A stretch of 64,000 nt of DNA, from NCBI RefSeq assembly GCF_018829635.1, contig NZ_JAHKKG010000007.1:558001-622000 (forward strand), read 5' to 3'. Shown here piece after piece: positions 28,340 to 37,245 of the stretch. Within the stretch, counting starts at the first letter, position 1; each line of letters begins with the position of its first letter. This stretch comes from Paractinoplanes bogorensis (GTDB lineage: Bacteria > Actinomycetota > Actinomycetes > Mycobacteriales > Micromonosporaceae). A model generated the notes under the pieces. That model ran no database searches, was not told the DNA's origin, and saw nothing but the letters and a program-made list of their open reading frames with translations. The position numbers and the translations under genes were made by a program.

Positions 28340-29482
28340 TTACGGACGCAGGATCCGCGCATTGAGCGCCATGTTGGCGGCGAACTGGTCGTTGACCACG
28401 CGATGACTCTCCAGCCGCTGCTGGACCCCCGGGTCGAAGCGGCCGAGCTTGACGAAGCCGTCCGAGAGCCATCCGTTGTCGGCACCGGTGCCGTCCACGT
28501 AGGCGCGATAGGTTGTGCCGCCGGGCCAGACGACCCGGGTCAGCAGGCGGGAGAAGGCCGCCATATCGGTCTTGGTCCAGGTGGTGCCGTGGTCACGGGC
28601 CTCCACCACGTACGCCATGACACCGTTGCCGTGGCTGACGTCCTGTCCCGGCCGCGCACCGGAACCCCAGACGTCGCTCCAGAAATAGGCCGTGGCCTCG
28701 GCCGGGTTGCGCCGCATCTGCTGTTTGAGGCCGCCGCTCTGGCCGGGCATGTGCTGGTCGACGTCGGCGACAACGCGTTGATATCGCGCACGACGCGCGG
28801 TGTCGGCGGTGACCAGGGACAGGTTCTGAGCGATCAGGGCCCAGTGTGAGGCCATGTGGGTACGCTCGCGATAGATGGTGTCGTCGGGGCCGCGCGAGTA
28901 CCACTTCTCGAACACGTGCTTCTCGGCGAACGAGAGCAGCCGGGTGTAGCGGGCCCGGTACGCCGAATTGGCGTACACGGAAGGGTTTTGCCGGATGGCC
29001 GTGAGCAAGGCCGTGCCGTACCGCCAGAAATAGCTCTCATAGAGCGGCACCTCGGTGCCGTCCTCCTGCGCGCTCGTCCAGCCGAGGTAGCCGCCGCGCA
29101 CTCCCTTGGCCGTGCCGACCACGTTCTCGGTGTATTGCAGGGCGCGGTCGAGGTAGCGATTCTCGCCGGTGGCCCGGAACATGGCGACGAGAGCATCCAC
29201 TGTGTACGAAACGTTGTAGTGGTCCCAGCTGTCGCCCGAGCGGGTCATCGGCAGGGCCGTGCGGGTCTGGTAGTCCCAGGAACGCAGGAACATCTCGGCC
29301 CAGTGGCTGACCGGTTTGAGGGTGGCCGCCGCGACCGCCGGGCCCTCGGGTTCGGCCGGCAGCGGGCTCATCACCTGAGCGGCGTCGTCTTCCCGGACGC
29401 CGCAGGCCACGGCCGTGCCCGCCGCGGCCGCCACACCCAGAGCGCCCAATCCCCCCAGCAACAGAGCCCGTCGAGCGATCAT
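28340..29482 (-). CDS. Exported lipoprotein with predicted helical-toroid domain
   Basis: 380 aa. The signal peptide is MIARRALLLGGLGALGVAAA with a twin-arginine-like pair and a lipobox at TAVAC, so the mature protein would be lipid-anchored at Cys27. The rest is mostly helical with repeats of aromatic residues (WDHYNVSYTVDALVAMFRAT, RYLDRALQYTENV, HWALIAQNLSLV), the look of an (alpha/alpha)6 glycoside hydrolase or polysaccharide lyase. I cannot assign catalytic residues. A role in trimming or releasing the exopolymer is inferred from its position in the operon. Confidence 0.65.
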   Translation of the reverse strand: MIARRALLLGGLGALGVAAAAGTAVACGVREDDAAQVMSPLPAEPEGPAVAAATLKPVSHWAEMFLRSWDYQTRTALPMTRSGDSWDHYNVSYTVDALVAMFRATGENRYLDRALQYTENVVGTAKGVRGGYLGWTSAQEDGTEVPLYESYFWRYGTALLTAIRQNPSVYANSAYRARYTRLLSFAEKHVFEKWYSRGPDDTIYRERTHMASHWALIAQNLSLVTADTARRARYQRVVADVDQHMPGQSGGLKQQMRRNPAEATAYFWSDVWGSGARPGQDVSHGNGVMAYVVEARDHGTTWTKTDMAAFSRLLTRVVWPGGTTYRAYVDGTGADNGWLSDGFVKLGRFDPGVQQRLESHRVVNDQFAANMALNARILRP

Positions 29483-30672
29483 GCGTGCACCTCCTCACGT
29501 ACCGGGGCCACCGCCGGCACCACGGCGGCCGCCGCGGCCAGTGCGGCGAACATCCAAGCCAGCCGTGAGTCGTAGTAGTCACCGGAGAACAGGCTGCTCA
29601 GCCCGACGAACACCGCCGCCGAAACCGCCAGCCCGGTCAGTTTCGGGCGGTGGCCACCGCCGTACACCGTCTTTGTCCACAACAACACGGCCGTGGTGAG
29701 CAGCCCGATGCCGATCAGGCCACCCTCGGCCGCGACGGCGAGCACATAGTTGTGCGGGTATTCCACGAACTGGTTGACGCCGATGATCCCGTAGAAGCCG
29801 TCCAGCCCGGCCCCCGCGATCGGATGGTCGACCGCGAGCTGCCACGCCGCCGCCCAGATGCTGGTGCGGTCGGACAGATAGCGTTCCTGCACGGTCTGCT
29901 CGACGAACCTCTCCTGGAACAGGCTGGTGAACGCGGGCGGCGCGAACGCCCAGATCACGGTCACGGCCGCGGCCACGAAGACGAACGCGCCCGCCACCGC
30001 CCCCGGATGCAGCCGGCGCCGGATCTTGAACAGGGCCACCCCGCCCACCGCGGCCGCCGCCAGCAGACCGGCCCGCGAACCGGAGAGCACGGCGGCCAGG
30101 CCGAACAGGGGAGTGGCGAGCAGCCACAGCAACCGGCGGTGGATCATCGCCAGCGCGATCGCACTGATCACGCCGAGGATCTCGATGCGGACGAAGACGT
30201 TGGGGCCGCCGCCGAAGGCCGAGTAGCGGCCCTGCTCGCCCGGCCCGTTGATGAACAGGGCGGCCAGCGCGAACACGATCGCGGCCACATAGAACAGCAG
30301 GAACGCCTGGCGCACGACGGTTTCAGGGTCGCCCACGGCGTACAGGTAAAGGGCTATGACCAGCGCACCCATGAGCAGCAGGTCGACGGTCTGCGGGCCG
30401 ACCCGCGAGGCCGACGGCGCCCACAGGCCGGAGGCGATCTGGAACAGGAAGAACAGCACCATCGCGACGAGCCAGCCCTCACGCGTTCTCGGCGCCGGCG
30501 TGGCCGGCCGCCGGGCCACGTCGATGATGAGGACGGTCAGGGCCAGCAGCAGCCCGACCACGCGCAGGTCGACCCAGACCAGGTCGGGATAGCCGGCGCG
30601 GTCGAGCGTGAACCGGCCGCCGATCGCCACCAGGATCAACAGCAGGCCGGGAGCCGTCAGCGTCCGTTTCAC
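29479..30672 (-). CDS. Wzy-like O-antigen ligase/polymerase
   Basis: 397-aa integral membrane protein with about 11-12 helices and a large external loop in the C-terminal half. That loop contains DHPIAGAGLDGF and EYPHNYVLAVAAEGG, the O-antigen ligase/polymerase (Wzy_C-type) hallmark with the conserved His. It would polymerise undecaprenyl-linked repeat units outside the membrane. The GTG at 30672 overlaps the flippase stop and uses AAGGAG inside the flippase gene; the stop overlaps the lipoprotein ATG. Confidence 0.87.
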   Translation of the reverse strand: MKRTLTAPGLLLILVAIGGRFTLDRAGYPDLVWVDLRVVGLLLALTVLIIDVARRPATPAPRTREGWLVAMVLFFLFQIASGLWAPSASRVGPQTVDLLLMGALVIALYLYAVGDPETVVRQAFLLFYVAAIVFALAALFINGPGEQGRYSAFGGGPNVFVRIEILGVISAIALAMIHRRLLWLLATPLFGLAAVLSGSRAGLLAAAAVGGVALFKIRRRLHPGAVAGAFVFVAAAVTVIWAFAPPAFTSLFQERFVEQTVQERYLSDRTSIWAAAWQLAVDHPIAGAGLDGFYGIIGVNQFVEYPHNYVLAVAAEGGLIGIGLLTTAVLLWTKTVYGGGHRPKLTGLAVSAAVFVGLSSLFSGDYYDSRLAWMFAALAAAAAVVPAVAPVREEVHA

Positions 30673-31940
30673 TCCTTGCCGCCCGTCACCCGGTTGGTGA
30701 TCAGCGCGAACAGCAGGCACGAGCCGTACCCGATCAGCGAACCGTAGGCGGCGCCCAGGATGCCGAACGGCGGGATCAACAGCAGATAGGCGGCGAAGCT
30801 GACGACGAAACCGGTGATCTCGGCCGCCGACACCAGGCTGCCGCGGCCCTTGGCGATGAGCAGGCCCAGGGTGACCCGCGACACCGCGTACAGCCCGGCC
30901 GCCGCCACCAACGGCACCACGACCGACTTGGCCTGCGCGTATTCATGCCCGAAGACCGGCACGATCAGCAGGTAGAGCCCACCGGCCGCGATCGGCGCGA
31001 CGACCAGGCAGTAGGCGGCCACCGCGAGCAGGATCGGCCGGGTCGGCAGACCGTCGGTGTTGTGCGCCTGCCGCCACTTGCCGAGCTTGGCGTCCGCGTA
31101 CGCCCGGACCGGCCAGGCCAGAAGTTCGGTCATCGTGGCCACGGCGGTGTAGATGCCGAGCGCCGACGTCGAGGCGAGCGCGGGCAGGGCCAGCCGGTCC
31201 GAGCGCAGCATCGCCATGTTCGAGATCGCGGCCGGGAACAGGGACAACCCTTCCCGCCGGACCAGCCGGTTGTGGTCGGGCGCCTCCGGACCGGGCCTCC
31301 GCAGCCAGACGATCAGGTAGGCCACCGTCGGCAGCAGCCCCGCCACCAGATAGGCGACGATCCAGATGGCCGGCGTGGTGGTGTTGGCCAGATAGAGGAC
31401 GACGAGCAGCGCGAGCAGGATCAGCGCCTCGACGATCCGGCAGATCAGGAAGTCGCCCACCCGCCCGGCCGCGATGGCGATCGAACGCGTGGCCAGCCCG
31501 GCCACCTCGACCAGCGTGTAGGCCGCGATCAGCCCGATGACGAGCAGCCCCGGGTTGTAGTGATGCGGCGCCAGCACTTCATAACCCGCCGCCAGCAGAA
31601 GCCCGACACCACAAGGAACAACCAGCAGTTTCCCGTACGCCTTCACCGCCGCGGCCGGGGTCACCTCGTGATAACTGGCGACGAAGCTACGTTCGGTGCC
31701 GAGCAGCATGAACTGGGTAGCCAGGTAGACGACCTGCAGCATCAGCGCGACCTCACCCCGATGGGCCGGCGCCAGGGCCCGCACCATCAGGATGTTGGCC
31801 ACAAAGGCGACGCCACCGGTCAGCAGCTGAGAGGCGAAGAGCTGCACGTACGGCTCCCGCAGCAGCCCGCCGACCCAGGCCGCCGCACTCTTTTTCGCGA
31901 CCGGTTCGGTGAGCGGGCGCTCCGCCTGGAGCTCACTCAT
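30669..31940 (-). CDS. Wzx-like polysaccharide flippase
   Basis: 423-aa MATE/Wzx-type protein with about 12-14 membrane helices. It starts LFASQLLTGGVAFVANILMV, and the ISNMAMLRSDRLALP and GLYAVSRVTLGLLIAKGRG segments are typical. It would flip the lipid-linked repeat unit across the membrane. The start at 31940 (MSELQAERP) overlaps the previous gene by 8 nt; a longer in-frame start lies inside that gene and is rejected. Confidence 0.88.
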   Translation of the reverse strand: MSELQAERPLTEPVAKKSAAAWVGGLLREPYVQLFASQLLTGGVAFVANILMVRALAPAHRGEVALMLQVVYLATQFMLLGTERSFVASYHEVTPAAAVKAYGKLLVVPCGVGLLLAAGYEVLAPHHYNPGLLVIGLIAAYTLVEVAGLATRSIAIAAGRVGDFLICRIVEALILLALLVVLYLANTTTPAIWIVAYLVAGLLPTVAYLIVWLRRPGPEAPDHNRLVRREGLSLFPAAISNMAMLRSDRLALPALASTSALGIYTAVATMTELLAWPVRAYADAKLGKWRQAHNTDGLPTRPILLAVAAYCLVVAPIAAGGLYLLIVPVFGHEYAQAKSVVVPLVAAAGLYAVSRVTLGLLIAKGRGSLVSAAEITGFVVSFAAYLLLIPPFGILGAAYGSLIGYGSCLLFALITNRVTGGKE

Positions 31941-34605
31941 GCCCGTTCTCTTCCGTGGGCTCGTCCTCGGCCACGGCGGCTTTCCCCTGCACGACAGCTT
32001 TCCCGTGCCCGTTGAGCGAAACCGCGGCCCGGTCCGCCCGCACCGGCGGCACAATCCGCTGCGTGATCATGCCGTCGTCCTCACCGCGCGGCCGCACCGG
32101 AAACAGCCGCTGCACCTTGTCCCCGTCGTCCTCCTCGTCCGGGCTGCGCGCCGCAGTCGTTTGTTGCGCGGTGGCGTCCGGGTCGTTCGGGTTGCGCGCC
32201 GCGGTCGTTTGTTGCGCGGTGGCGTCCGGGTCGTTCGGGTTGCGCGCCGCGGTCGTTTGTTGCACGGTCGCGTCCGGGTCGTTCGTGGCGGGGCTCTGGA
32301 CCGTTCTGCCATCGGGTGTGCGCGTTGCGGTCTGTTGTTGCACGGTGGCGTCCGGGTCGTTTGGCGTGCGCGTGGTGCTCGTTGGTTGCGCGTTGTTGTC
32401 CGGGCCGCTCGGGTTGCGCGCGGTGGCCGTTTGTTGCGCGGTTTTGTCGGGGTCGTCGTCGGGGATGCGCGCTGCGCTCACTTGTTGCACGGTGGCGTCT
32501 GGGTCGTTCGGTGTGCGCGTGGTGTTCGCTTGTTGCACGTTGTTGTCCGGGTCGTTCGGTGTGCGCGTGGTGCTCGCTTGTTGCGCGTTGTTGACCGGAT
32601 CGTTCGAGGTGCGCGCGGCGGTCGCTTGTTGCGCGTTGTTGGCAGGGGCGCCCGGGTTGCGCGACGTGGACGCCTGCTGCACGGTCACTTCATCGTTCGC
32701 CGCGCGCTGCTCGACGTCCGCGGTCCGGGTCACGGTCAGGCGCTGCACCTTGTCCCCGTCGTGCTCGCCCGGGCTCTGGATCGGGATGCGCTGAGTGCGC
32801 TCCACGTCCTCCGGCTCCGGCGGACGCACCGGGATGATGCGCTGAGTCCGGTCGCGGTCGTCGGCGGCCGGTCTTTGTATGTCTCGTCCGGCCGGGTTCT
32901 GCACGTCGGTGTCCGGCGCGTGCATCGTGCCGGGCGATCGCTGCGCGTTGTTGTTCGTCCCGTAAGCGGTGCCGCCCGCTGACTGCGCGTTGTTGTTCGT
33001 GCCGTAAGCCGGGCTAGCCGTTGATTGCACGTTGTTGCTCGTGCCGTATGCGGTGCCGCCCGTTGATTGCACGTTGTTGTTCGTGCCGTAGGCCGGGCCG
33101 GCCGCTGATTGCGCATCGGTGGGCGCCTTGTGTGCGATGTCGGCCGTTCGCCAGGTGGCCAGCGCCGTCTGCGAGACGTCGGTGTCGACCCGGGCCCGGC
33201 CGCTGACCGGGTTGGCCGGGGGCTGCGGCTCGTCGTGCGCGGGCGTGCCCAGCAGCGTGGTGACCAGCCCTGGGCTGTCGATCGGTTCGGTGATCGCGGG
33301 CGCCGCGGCCCGGGTGTCGGGCAGCCGCCGCGGCAGCGCGTTGAGCACCGCCCCGACCAGCCGCGCCCCGACCCGCTCGAGCAGGTCGGTCGAACGGCGC
33401 ACGTCGGCCGTACGGGTGCGCCCGGCCCGCACCACCAGCAGCGCGCCGTCGGTCACCTTGCTGAGCACCGTCGCGTCGGCCACCGTGTGCAACGGCGGGG
33501 CGTCCACCAGCACCACGTCGAAGCGCCCGGCCAGCTCGCCGAAGGTCGCGGCCAGCCGCGGCGACGACAGCACCTCGCCCGGGTCGGGCCGTTTCTCGCC
33601 CGGCGGCAGCACGGTCAGCCGCCCGCCGAGCGGATCCCGCAGCACATCGCTCACCCGGGCCCGCCCGGCCAGCACATCGGCCAGGCCGGGGCCGGCGTCC
33701 ATCGAGAGATAGCGGCCGACGCCGGGCGAGCGCAGGTTCCCGTCCACGAGCAGCACCCGCGCACCGGTCTCGGCCAGCGCGATCGCCAGCCCGCAGGCCA
33801 CCGCGGTCGTCCCCTCCTTGGGGTTGGCCGCGGTCAGCAGCAGGGTGGTGCCCCGGGCCGAGGCGGCCTGCTTCTCGGTCACGTCGGCCGGCAGCAGGCT
33901 GCGCAAACGGCGGAAGGCCTCGGCGATCGCGGAGTCGGCCTGCCCCTTGCGGGCCCAACGCCCGCTGAGCGAGATGACACCGACCGTCCCGATCCCGAGC
34001 CGGCGCAGATCGTCCTCCTCGGCGACCGTCTTGCGGGTCGCCTCGCGCACCGCCACCCCGACTCCACCCACGAGGAGTCCGAGCACGGCCGAGAACCCGA
34101 TGTTGCGCGCGAGGTTGCCCGGCTCCTGCGTGGTGACCGCATCCTGGGCGATGGTGATCTGCGGCGGTGGCCCGCTGTCGGCCGTCGTGGTCGGCGGGTC
34201 GAGCTTCTTGGCCAGCGCGACCAGCGCCGACGTGGCGTTGGTGACCATCGTCTTGCTGCGCGCGGCCGACGGGTCGGTGGCCGTCACGACGAGCAGGTCA
34301 GTGCCCGCCTGCACCTCGGCGGTCAGACTTTCCTGCACCCGTTCGGTGGTCAGCGGCGGGCCCATCTTGGCCACCACGTTCTGCGCCACCCGGGGCCCGG
34401 TCAGCAACGCGATGTACGAGTTGAGCCGGCTCGCCTTGGCGTCCGGATCGCCCGACCCGGTCGTCACGAACAGCACCATCGACGACCGGTAGGCCGGTTC
34501 CTGGGTCAGCGACAGCCCCGCTGCCGCCCCCATCGCCAGCAGGATCGGCACCACGATCCAGACCCATCGGCGCCGGCAGGCCCGCACATACTCGCGCAGT
34601 TCCAC
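31933..34605 (-). CDS. Wzz/Wzc-like co-polymerase with degenerate P-loop and repeat tail
   Basis: 890 aa. Residues 1-190 form a Wzz domain between two membrane helices (WVWIVVPILLAMGAAAGL and NIGFSAVLGLLVGGVGVAV). Residues about 250-440 are a BY-kinase-like ATPase with Walker B DVVLVDAPPLHTVAD and Walker A' VLLVDGNLRSP. Walker A reads NPKEGTTAV, so the GK[S/T] lysine is missing and kinase activity is doubtful. A tail of about 400 residues follows with a 4 x 14-residue Tyr-containing repeat (AYGTNNNVQSTGGT), QR[IL]xPVRP-like motifs and about ten 16-residue NDPDATVQQTTAARNP-type repeats. It likely controls chain length and export; the tail could be a phosphorylation or interaction region (inference). 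Confidence 0.82.
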   Translation of the reverse strand: MELREYVRACRRRWVWIVVPILLAMGAAAGLSLTQEPAYRSSMVLFVTTGSGDPDAKASRLNSYIALLTGPRVAQNVVAKMGPPLTTERVQESLTAEVQAGTDLLVVTATDPSAARSKTMVTNATSALVALAKKLDPPTTTADSGPPPQITIAQDAVTTQEPGNLARNIGFSAVLGLLVGGVGVAVREATRKTVAEEDDLRRLGIGTVGVISLSGRWARKGQADSAIAEAFRRLRSLLPADVTEKQAASARGTTLLLTAANPKEGTTAVACGLAIALAETGARVLLVDGNLRSPGVGRYLSMDAGPGLADVLAGRARVSDVLRDPLGGRLTVLPPGEKRPDPGEVLSSPRLAATFGELAGRFDVVLVDAPPLHTVADATVLSKVTDGALLVVRAGRTRTADVRRSTDLLERVGARLVGAVLNALPRRLPDTRAAAPAITEPIDSPGLVTTLLGTPAHDEPQPPANPVSGRARVDTDVSQTALATWRTADIAHKAPTDAQSAAGPAYGTNNNVQSTGGTAYGTSNNVQSTASPAYGTNNNAQSAGGTAYGTNNNAQRSPGTMHAPDTDVQNPAGRDIQRPAADDRDRTQRIIPVRPPEPEDVERTQRIPIQSPGEHDGDKVQRLTVTRTADVEQRAANDEVTVQQASTSRNPGAPANNAQQATAARTSNDPVNNAQQASTTRTPNDPDNNVQQANTTRTPNDPDATVQQVSAARIPDDDPDKTAQQTATARNPSGPDNNAQPTSTTRTPNDPDATVQQQTATRTPDGRTVQSPATNDPDATVQQTTAARNPNDPDATAQQTTAARNPNDPDATAQQTTAARSPDEEDDGDKVQRLFPVRPRGEDDGMITQRIVPPVRADRAAVSLNGHGKAVVQGKAAVAEDEPTEENGHE
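32134..32640 (-). repeat. About 48-bp coding repeats in the co-polymerase tail
   Basis: About ten imperfect copies of a 16-codon unit (consensus near NDPDATVQQTTAARNP) lie in frame at the C-terminal end of 31933-34605. Some copies are nearly identical in DNA (32160-32270). Copy number is likely to vary among strains. Confidence 0.8.
32926..33093 (-). repeat. Four 42-bp coding repeats with one Tyr each
   Basis: Exactly four 14-codon units in frame: AYGTNNNVQSTGGT, AYGTSNNVQSTASP, AYGTNNNAQSAGGT, AYGTNNNAQRSPGT. They lie just after the ATPase domain of the co-polymerase. Confidence 0.88.
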
Positions 34606-34608
34606 GCC

Positions 34609-36084
34609 TTACTCCCCGATCCCGTTCGCCGCCACAACACCGTTCGTGTTCGCCGCCGCCACGACGTTGCTCGGGTCGGCCGAATCGCTCATCGGTGGCG
34701 CACCACCGCTCGTTGTCGCCGGTCTGAGCGTTTCCCCGGACGCGTTGCGTTTTTCGCCGAGCGCGTCGCGAGTTGTCGCCGACCCATTCGTTTCCGTGTC
34801 GAGCGTTTCGGTCGACGTGTTGTGCGTTTGCGCGGCGTTGCTCGGGGTCGCGGACGCGTTGCGCGTTTTGCGCGCGGTAGCGGCCGCGCGATCGAGCACA
34901 TCCGCGAAACGGTCGAACAGCATGTCGCGCGAGAACTGGTCGACCGCCAGCTTGTGCGCAGCGATGCGCGCCTGCGCCAGCCACGACTCGTCCCGGCAGT
35001 AGTGCGCGAACATCTCGCCCGCGGCGTCCGTGTCGGTCGGGTCGAGCACCAGCCCGGCCCCGGTCTCGTCGATCAGGTCGGCCTGCCAGCCGCCGTAGTT
35101 GACCGCGATCGGGCGCCCCGCGGCCAGCGCGTCGAAGAACTTGTTGGCCGAGTTCTCCCACAGCGCGCGAATCGGCCGCACGAAACTGGTCGACATCGTC
35201 GCCGCGCCGAGGATCACCGGCAGCTCGGACTTGGGCACCTTCTCCCACATCCGTACGGTGTCGTCGAGCAATCCGAGCTCGGCCGCCAGCCGCTTGGTCG
35301 GCTCCCACTCCTTGCCGTGCCCGACGATCAGCACCCGGATCTCGGGGTCCAGCTCGCGCATCCGCTTGGCCGCCCGCACCAGGTATTCCACGCCGTTCAC
35401 GGCGCCCAACGCTCCGGTGTAGACGATCAGCGGCCGGTCACCCAGCCACTCGTGCCGAGCCCGGAACTGCGCTACCGCCGTGGGTTCGACCTCGAACAGA
35501 GCCAGATCAGCAGCGTTGGGGATCACGGTCGTACGGGAAGAGGGTCGTCGCCGGAGAACTCCCGCCGCCATGCCCGGCGAGAGCGCGACGACCTCGGAAG
35601 CGTTGCGGTAGGCGAAGTTGGCCAGCGCGCCGGCCGCACCGCGCAGCACCGGGTTACGCAGCGCGCCCATCTCGATCGGCACCTCGGGCCACAGATCGCG
35701 CACCTCGAACACGAACGGCACCCGGCGCATCTTGGCCGCGAGCACCCCGGGCACGGCCACGGTCAGCGGAGTGCTCGTGGCGAACACCAGATCGGCCTTC
35801 AAACGCGCAGCTTTCGCGGTGGCGACCACCATGAACTGAGCGAACGCGCGAATACGCCGTGCGTACGACATCGAGTTGTTGTACGGAATCGAGAACCAGT
35901 GGACCCGTACGCCGTCGTCCTCGGTCTGCCGCCACCCGGGCTGCCCCTGCGTGCCGGTGATGTCCGTGGTGATGACGTCGACCGTGTGTCCCCGCGCCAC
36001 GAGCCGCCGGGCCTGTTCGTAGGAGCGGATGCCGCCGGCCATGCCCGGGTTGCAGTAGTACTGGTGGATATAGACGATGTGCAT
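34609..36084 (-). CDS. Family 4 glycosyltransferase (WcaI/WbuB-like) with low-complexity tail
   Basis: 491 aa. The GT4 core covers residues 1-about 405: HIVYIHQYYCNPGMAGGIRS at the start, the acceptor-side FVFEVRDLWPEVPIEMGA, and donor-site YTGALGAVNGVEYLVRAAK with SANKFFDALAAGRPI. These are typical of WbuB/WcaI-like enzymes that act on undecaprenyl-linked sugars. The last about 80 residues are Asn/Thr/Ser/Ala-rich and AT-richer in codon use, unlike the core. It lies 3 nt upstream of the co-polymerase gene and is the third gene of the operon. Confidence 0.9.
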   Translation of the reverse strand: MHIVYIHQYYCNPGMAGGIRSYEQARRLVARGHTVDVITTDITGTQGQPGWRQTEDDGVRVHWFSIPYNNSMSYARRIRAFAQFMVVATAKAARLKADLVFATSTPLTVAVPGVLAAKMRRVPFVFEVRDLWPEVPIEMGALRNPVLRGAAGALANFAYRNASEVVALSPGMAAGVLRRRPSSRTTVIPNAADLALFEVEPTAVAQFRARHEWLGDRPLIVYTGALGAVNGVEYLVRAAKRMRELDPEIRVLIVGHGKEWEPTKRLAAELGLLDDTVRMWEKVPKSELPVILGAATMSTSFVRPIRALWENSANKFFDALAAGRPIAVNYGGWQADLIDETGAGLVLDPTDTDAAGEMFAHYCRDESWLAQARIAAHKLAVDQFSRDMLFDRFADVLDRAAATARKTRNASATPSNAAQTHNTSTETLDTETNGSATTRDALGEKRNASGETLRPATTSGGAPPMSDSADPSNVVAAANTNGVVAANGIGE

Positions 36085-36105
36085 CCCGCTATCCCTTGGC
36101 TCTCG

Positions 36106-37245
36106 CTACTCGGCTTCGGCGGCGACCGCGCGCACGGCGGCCACGACCCGGTCCCGGTCGTTCTCGGTCAGCGCGGACCCGCTCGGCAGGCACAGTCCCC
36201 GCTCGAACAGGTCGGCGCAGACGTCACCGCCGCGCATCACGCAGTCGCGGAAGACCGGCTGCAGGTGCATCGGCTTCCAGGTGGGCCGCGCCTCGATGTC
36301 GTGGGCGGCGAGACGCGCGAGCACCCGGTCGCGGCTCGCGCCGAACCGCTCGGCGTCGATCAGCAGGCAGGTCAGCCACCAGTTGGCCGTGCCGTAGCCG
36401 GCGATCGGCATGAAGGTCACCCCGGGCAGGTCGCCCAGCGCCGACCGGTAGTAGCGGCCGGTCTCGCGGCGGGCGGCGATCATCGAATCGAGCCGTTGCA
36501 GCTGCCCCCGGCCGACCGCGGCGAGCAGGTTGCTGAGCCGGTAGTTGTAGCCGACCGAGCGGTGCTCGTAGTGTGGCAGCGGCTCGCGGGCCTGCGTCGC
36601 CAGGTGCCGCGTACGGGCGGCCACCCGGTCGTCGTCCGTGACGAGCATTCCGCCACCGCCGGTGGTAATGATCTTGTTGCCGTTGAACGACAGCACCCCG
36701 GCCAGCCCGAACGACCCGGCCGGCCGCCCCCGGTACGACGCCCCGAGCGCCTCGGCCGCGTCCTCGATCAGCGCGACGCCGTATCGGTCGCACGCGTCGA
36801 CGAGCGGTTCGTAGTCGGCACATTGTCCGTACATGTCCACGGCGATCACCGCGCGCGGCGGCCGTCCCTTGGCGCAGCGCCGCTTCAGTTCCTCGGTCAC
36901 CAGCGCCGGGTCGACGTTCCAGCTCGCGGTCGTGCTGTCCAGGAACACCGGTCGCGCACCCAGATACATGACCGCGTTCGCCGTGGCGGCAAAAGTGAAA
37001 GACGGGACCAAAACCGTGTCTCCCGTACGCACCCCCGCCGCCACAAGCGCAAGATGCAGCGCGGCCGTACCACTGCTGAGGGCCACCGCATGCCGTACGC
37101 CGACGAGCTCGGCCATCTGCGCCTCGAACGCGTCGAGATCGGGGCCGACCGGCGCGACCCAGTTGGAGTCGAACGCCTCGAGCAGCAGCTTGCGTTCGAG
37201 CTCGCCGACGTCGGGCGGGGACAGCCAGATCCTGGTCTCAGTCAT
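36106..37245 (-). CDS. DegT/DnrJ/EryC1/StrS-type sugar aminotransferase
   Basis: 379-aa PLP enzyme. SSGTAALHLAL (58-68), EDAAEALGASYRGR (161-174) and Lys191 in SFNGNKIITTGGGG match PglE-like 4-keto sugar aminotransferases. It would convert the 4-keto-6-deoxy product of the dehydratase at 16531-18408 to a 4-amino sugar (inference). The ATG at 37245 overlaps the deacetylase stop by 8 nt. It is second in the minus-strand EPS operon. Confidence 0.92.
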   Translation of the reverse strand: MTETRIWLSPPDVGELERKLLLEAFDSNWVAPVGPDLDAFEAQMAELVGVRHAVALSSGTAALHLALVAAGVRTGDTVLVPSFTFAATANAVMYLGARPVFLDSTTASWNVDPALVTEELKRRCAKGRPPRAVIAVDMYGQCADYEPLVDACDRYGVALIEDAAEALGASYRGRPAGSFGLAGVLSFNGNKIITTGGGGMLVTDDDRVAARTRHLATQAREPLPHYEHRSVGYNYRLSNLLAAVGRGQLQRLDSMIAARRETGRYYRSALGDLPGVTFMPIAGYGTANWWLTCLLIDAERFGASRDRVLARLAAHDIEARPTWKPMHLQPVFRDCVMRGGDVCADLFERGLCLPSGSALTENDRDRVVAAVRAVAAEAE

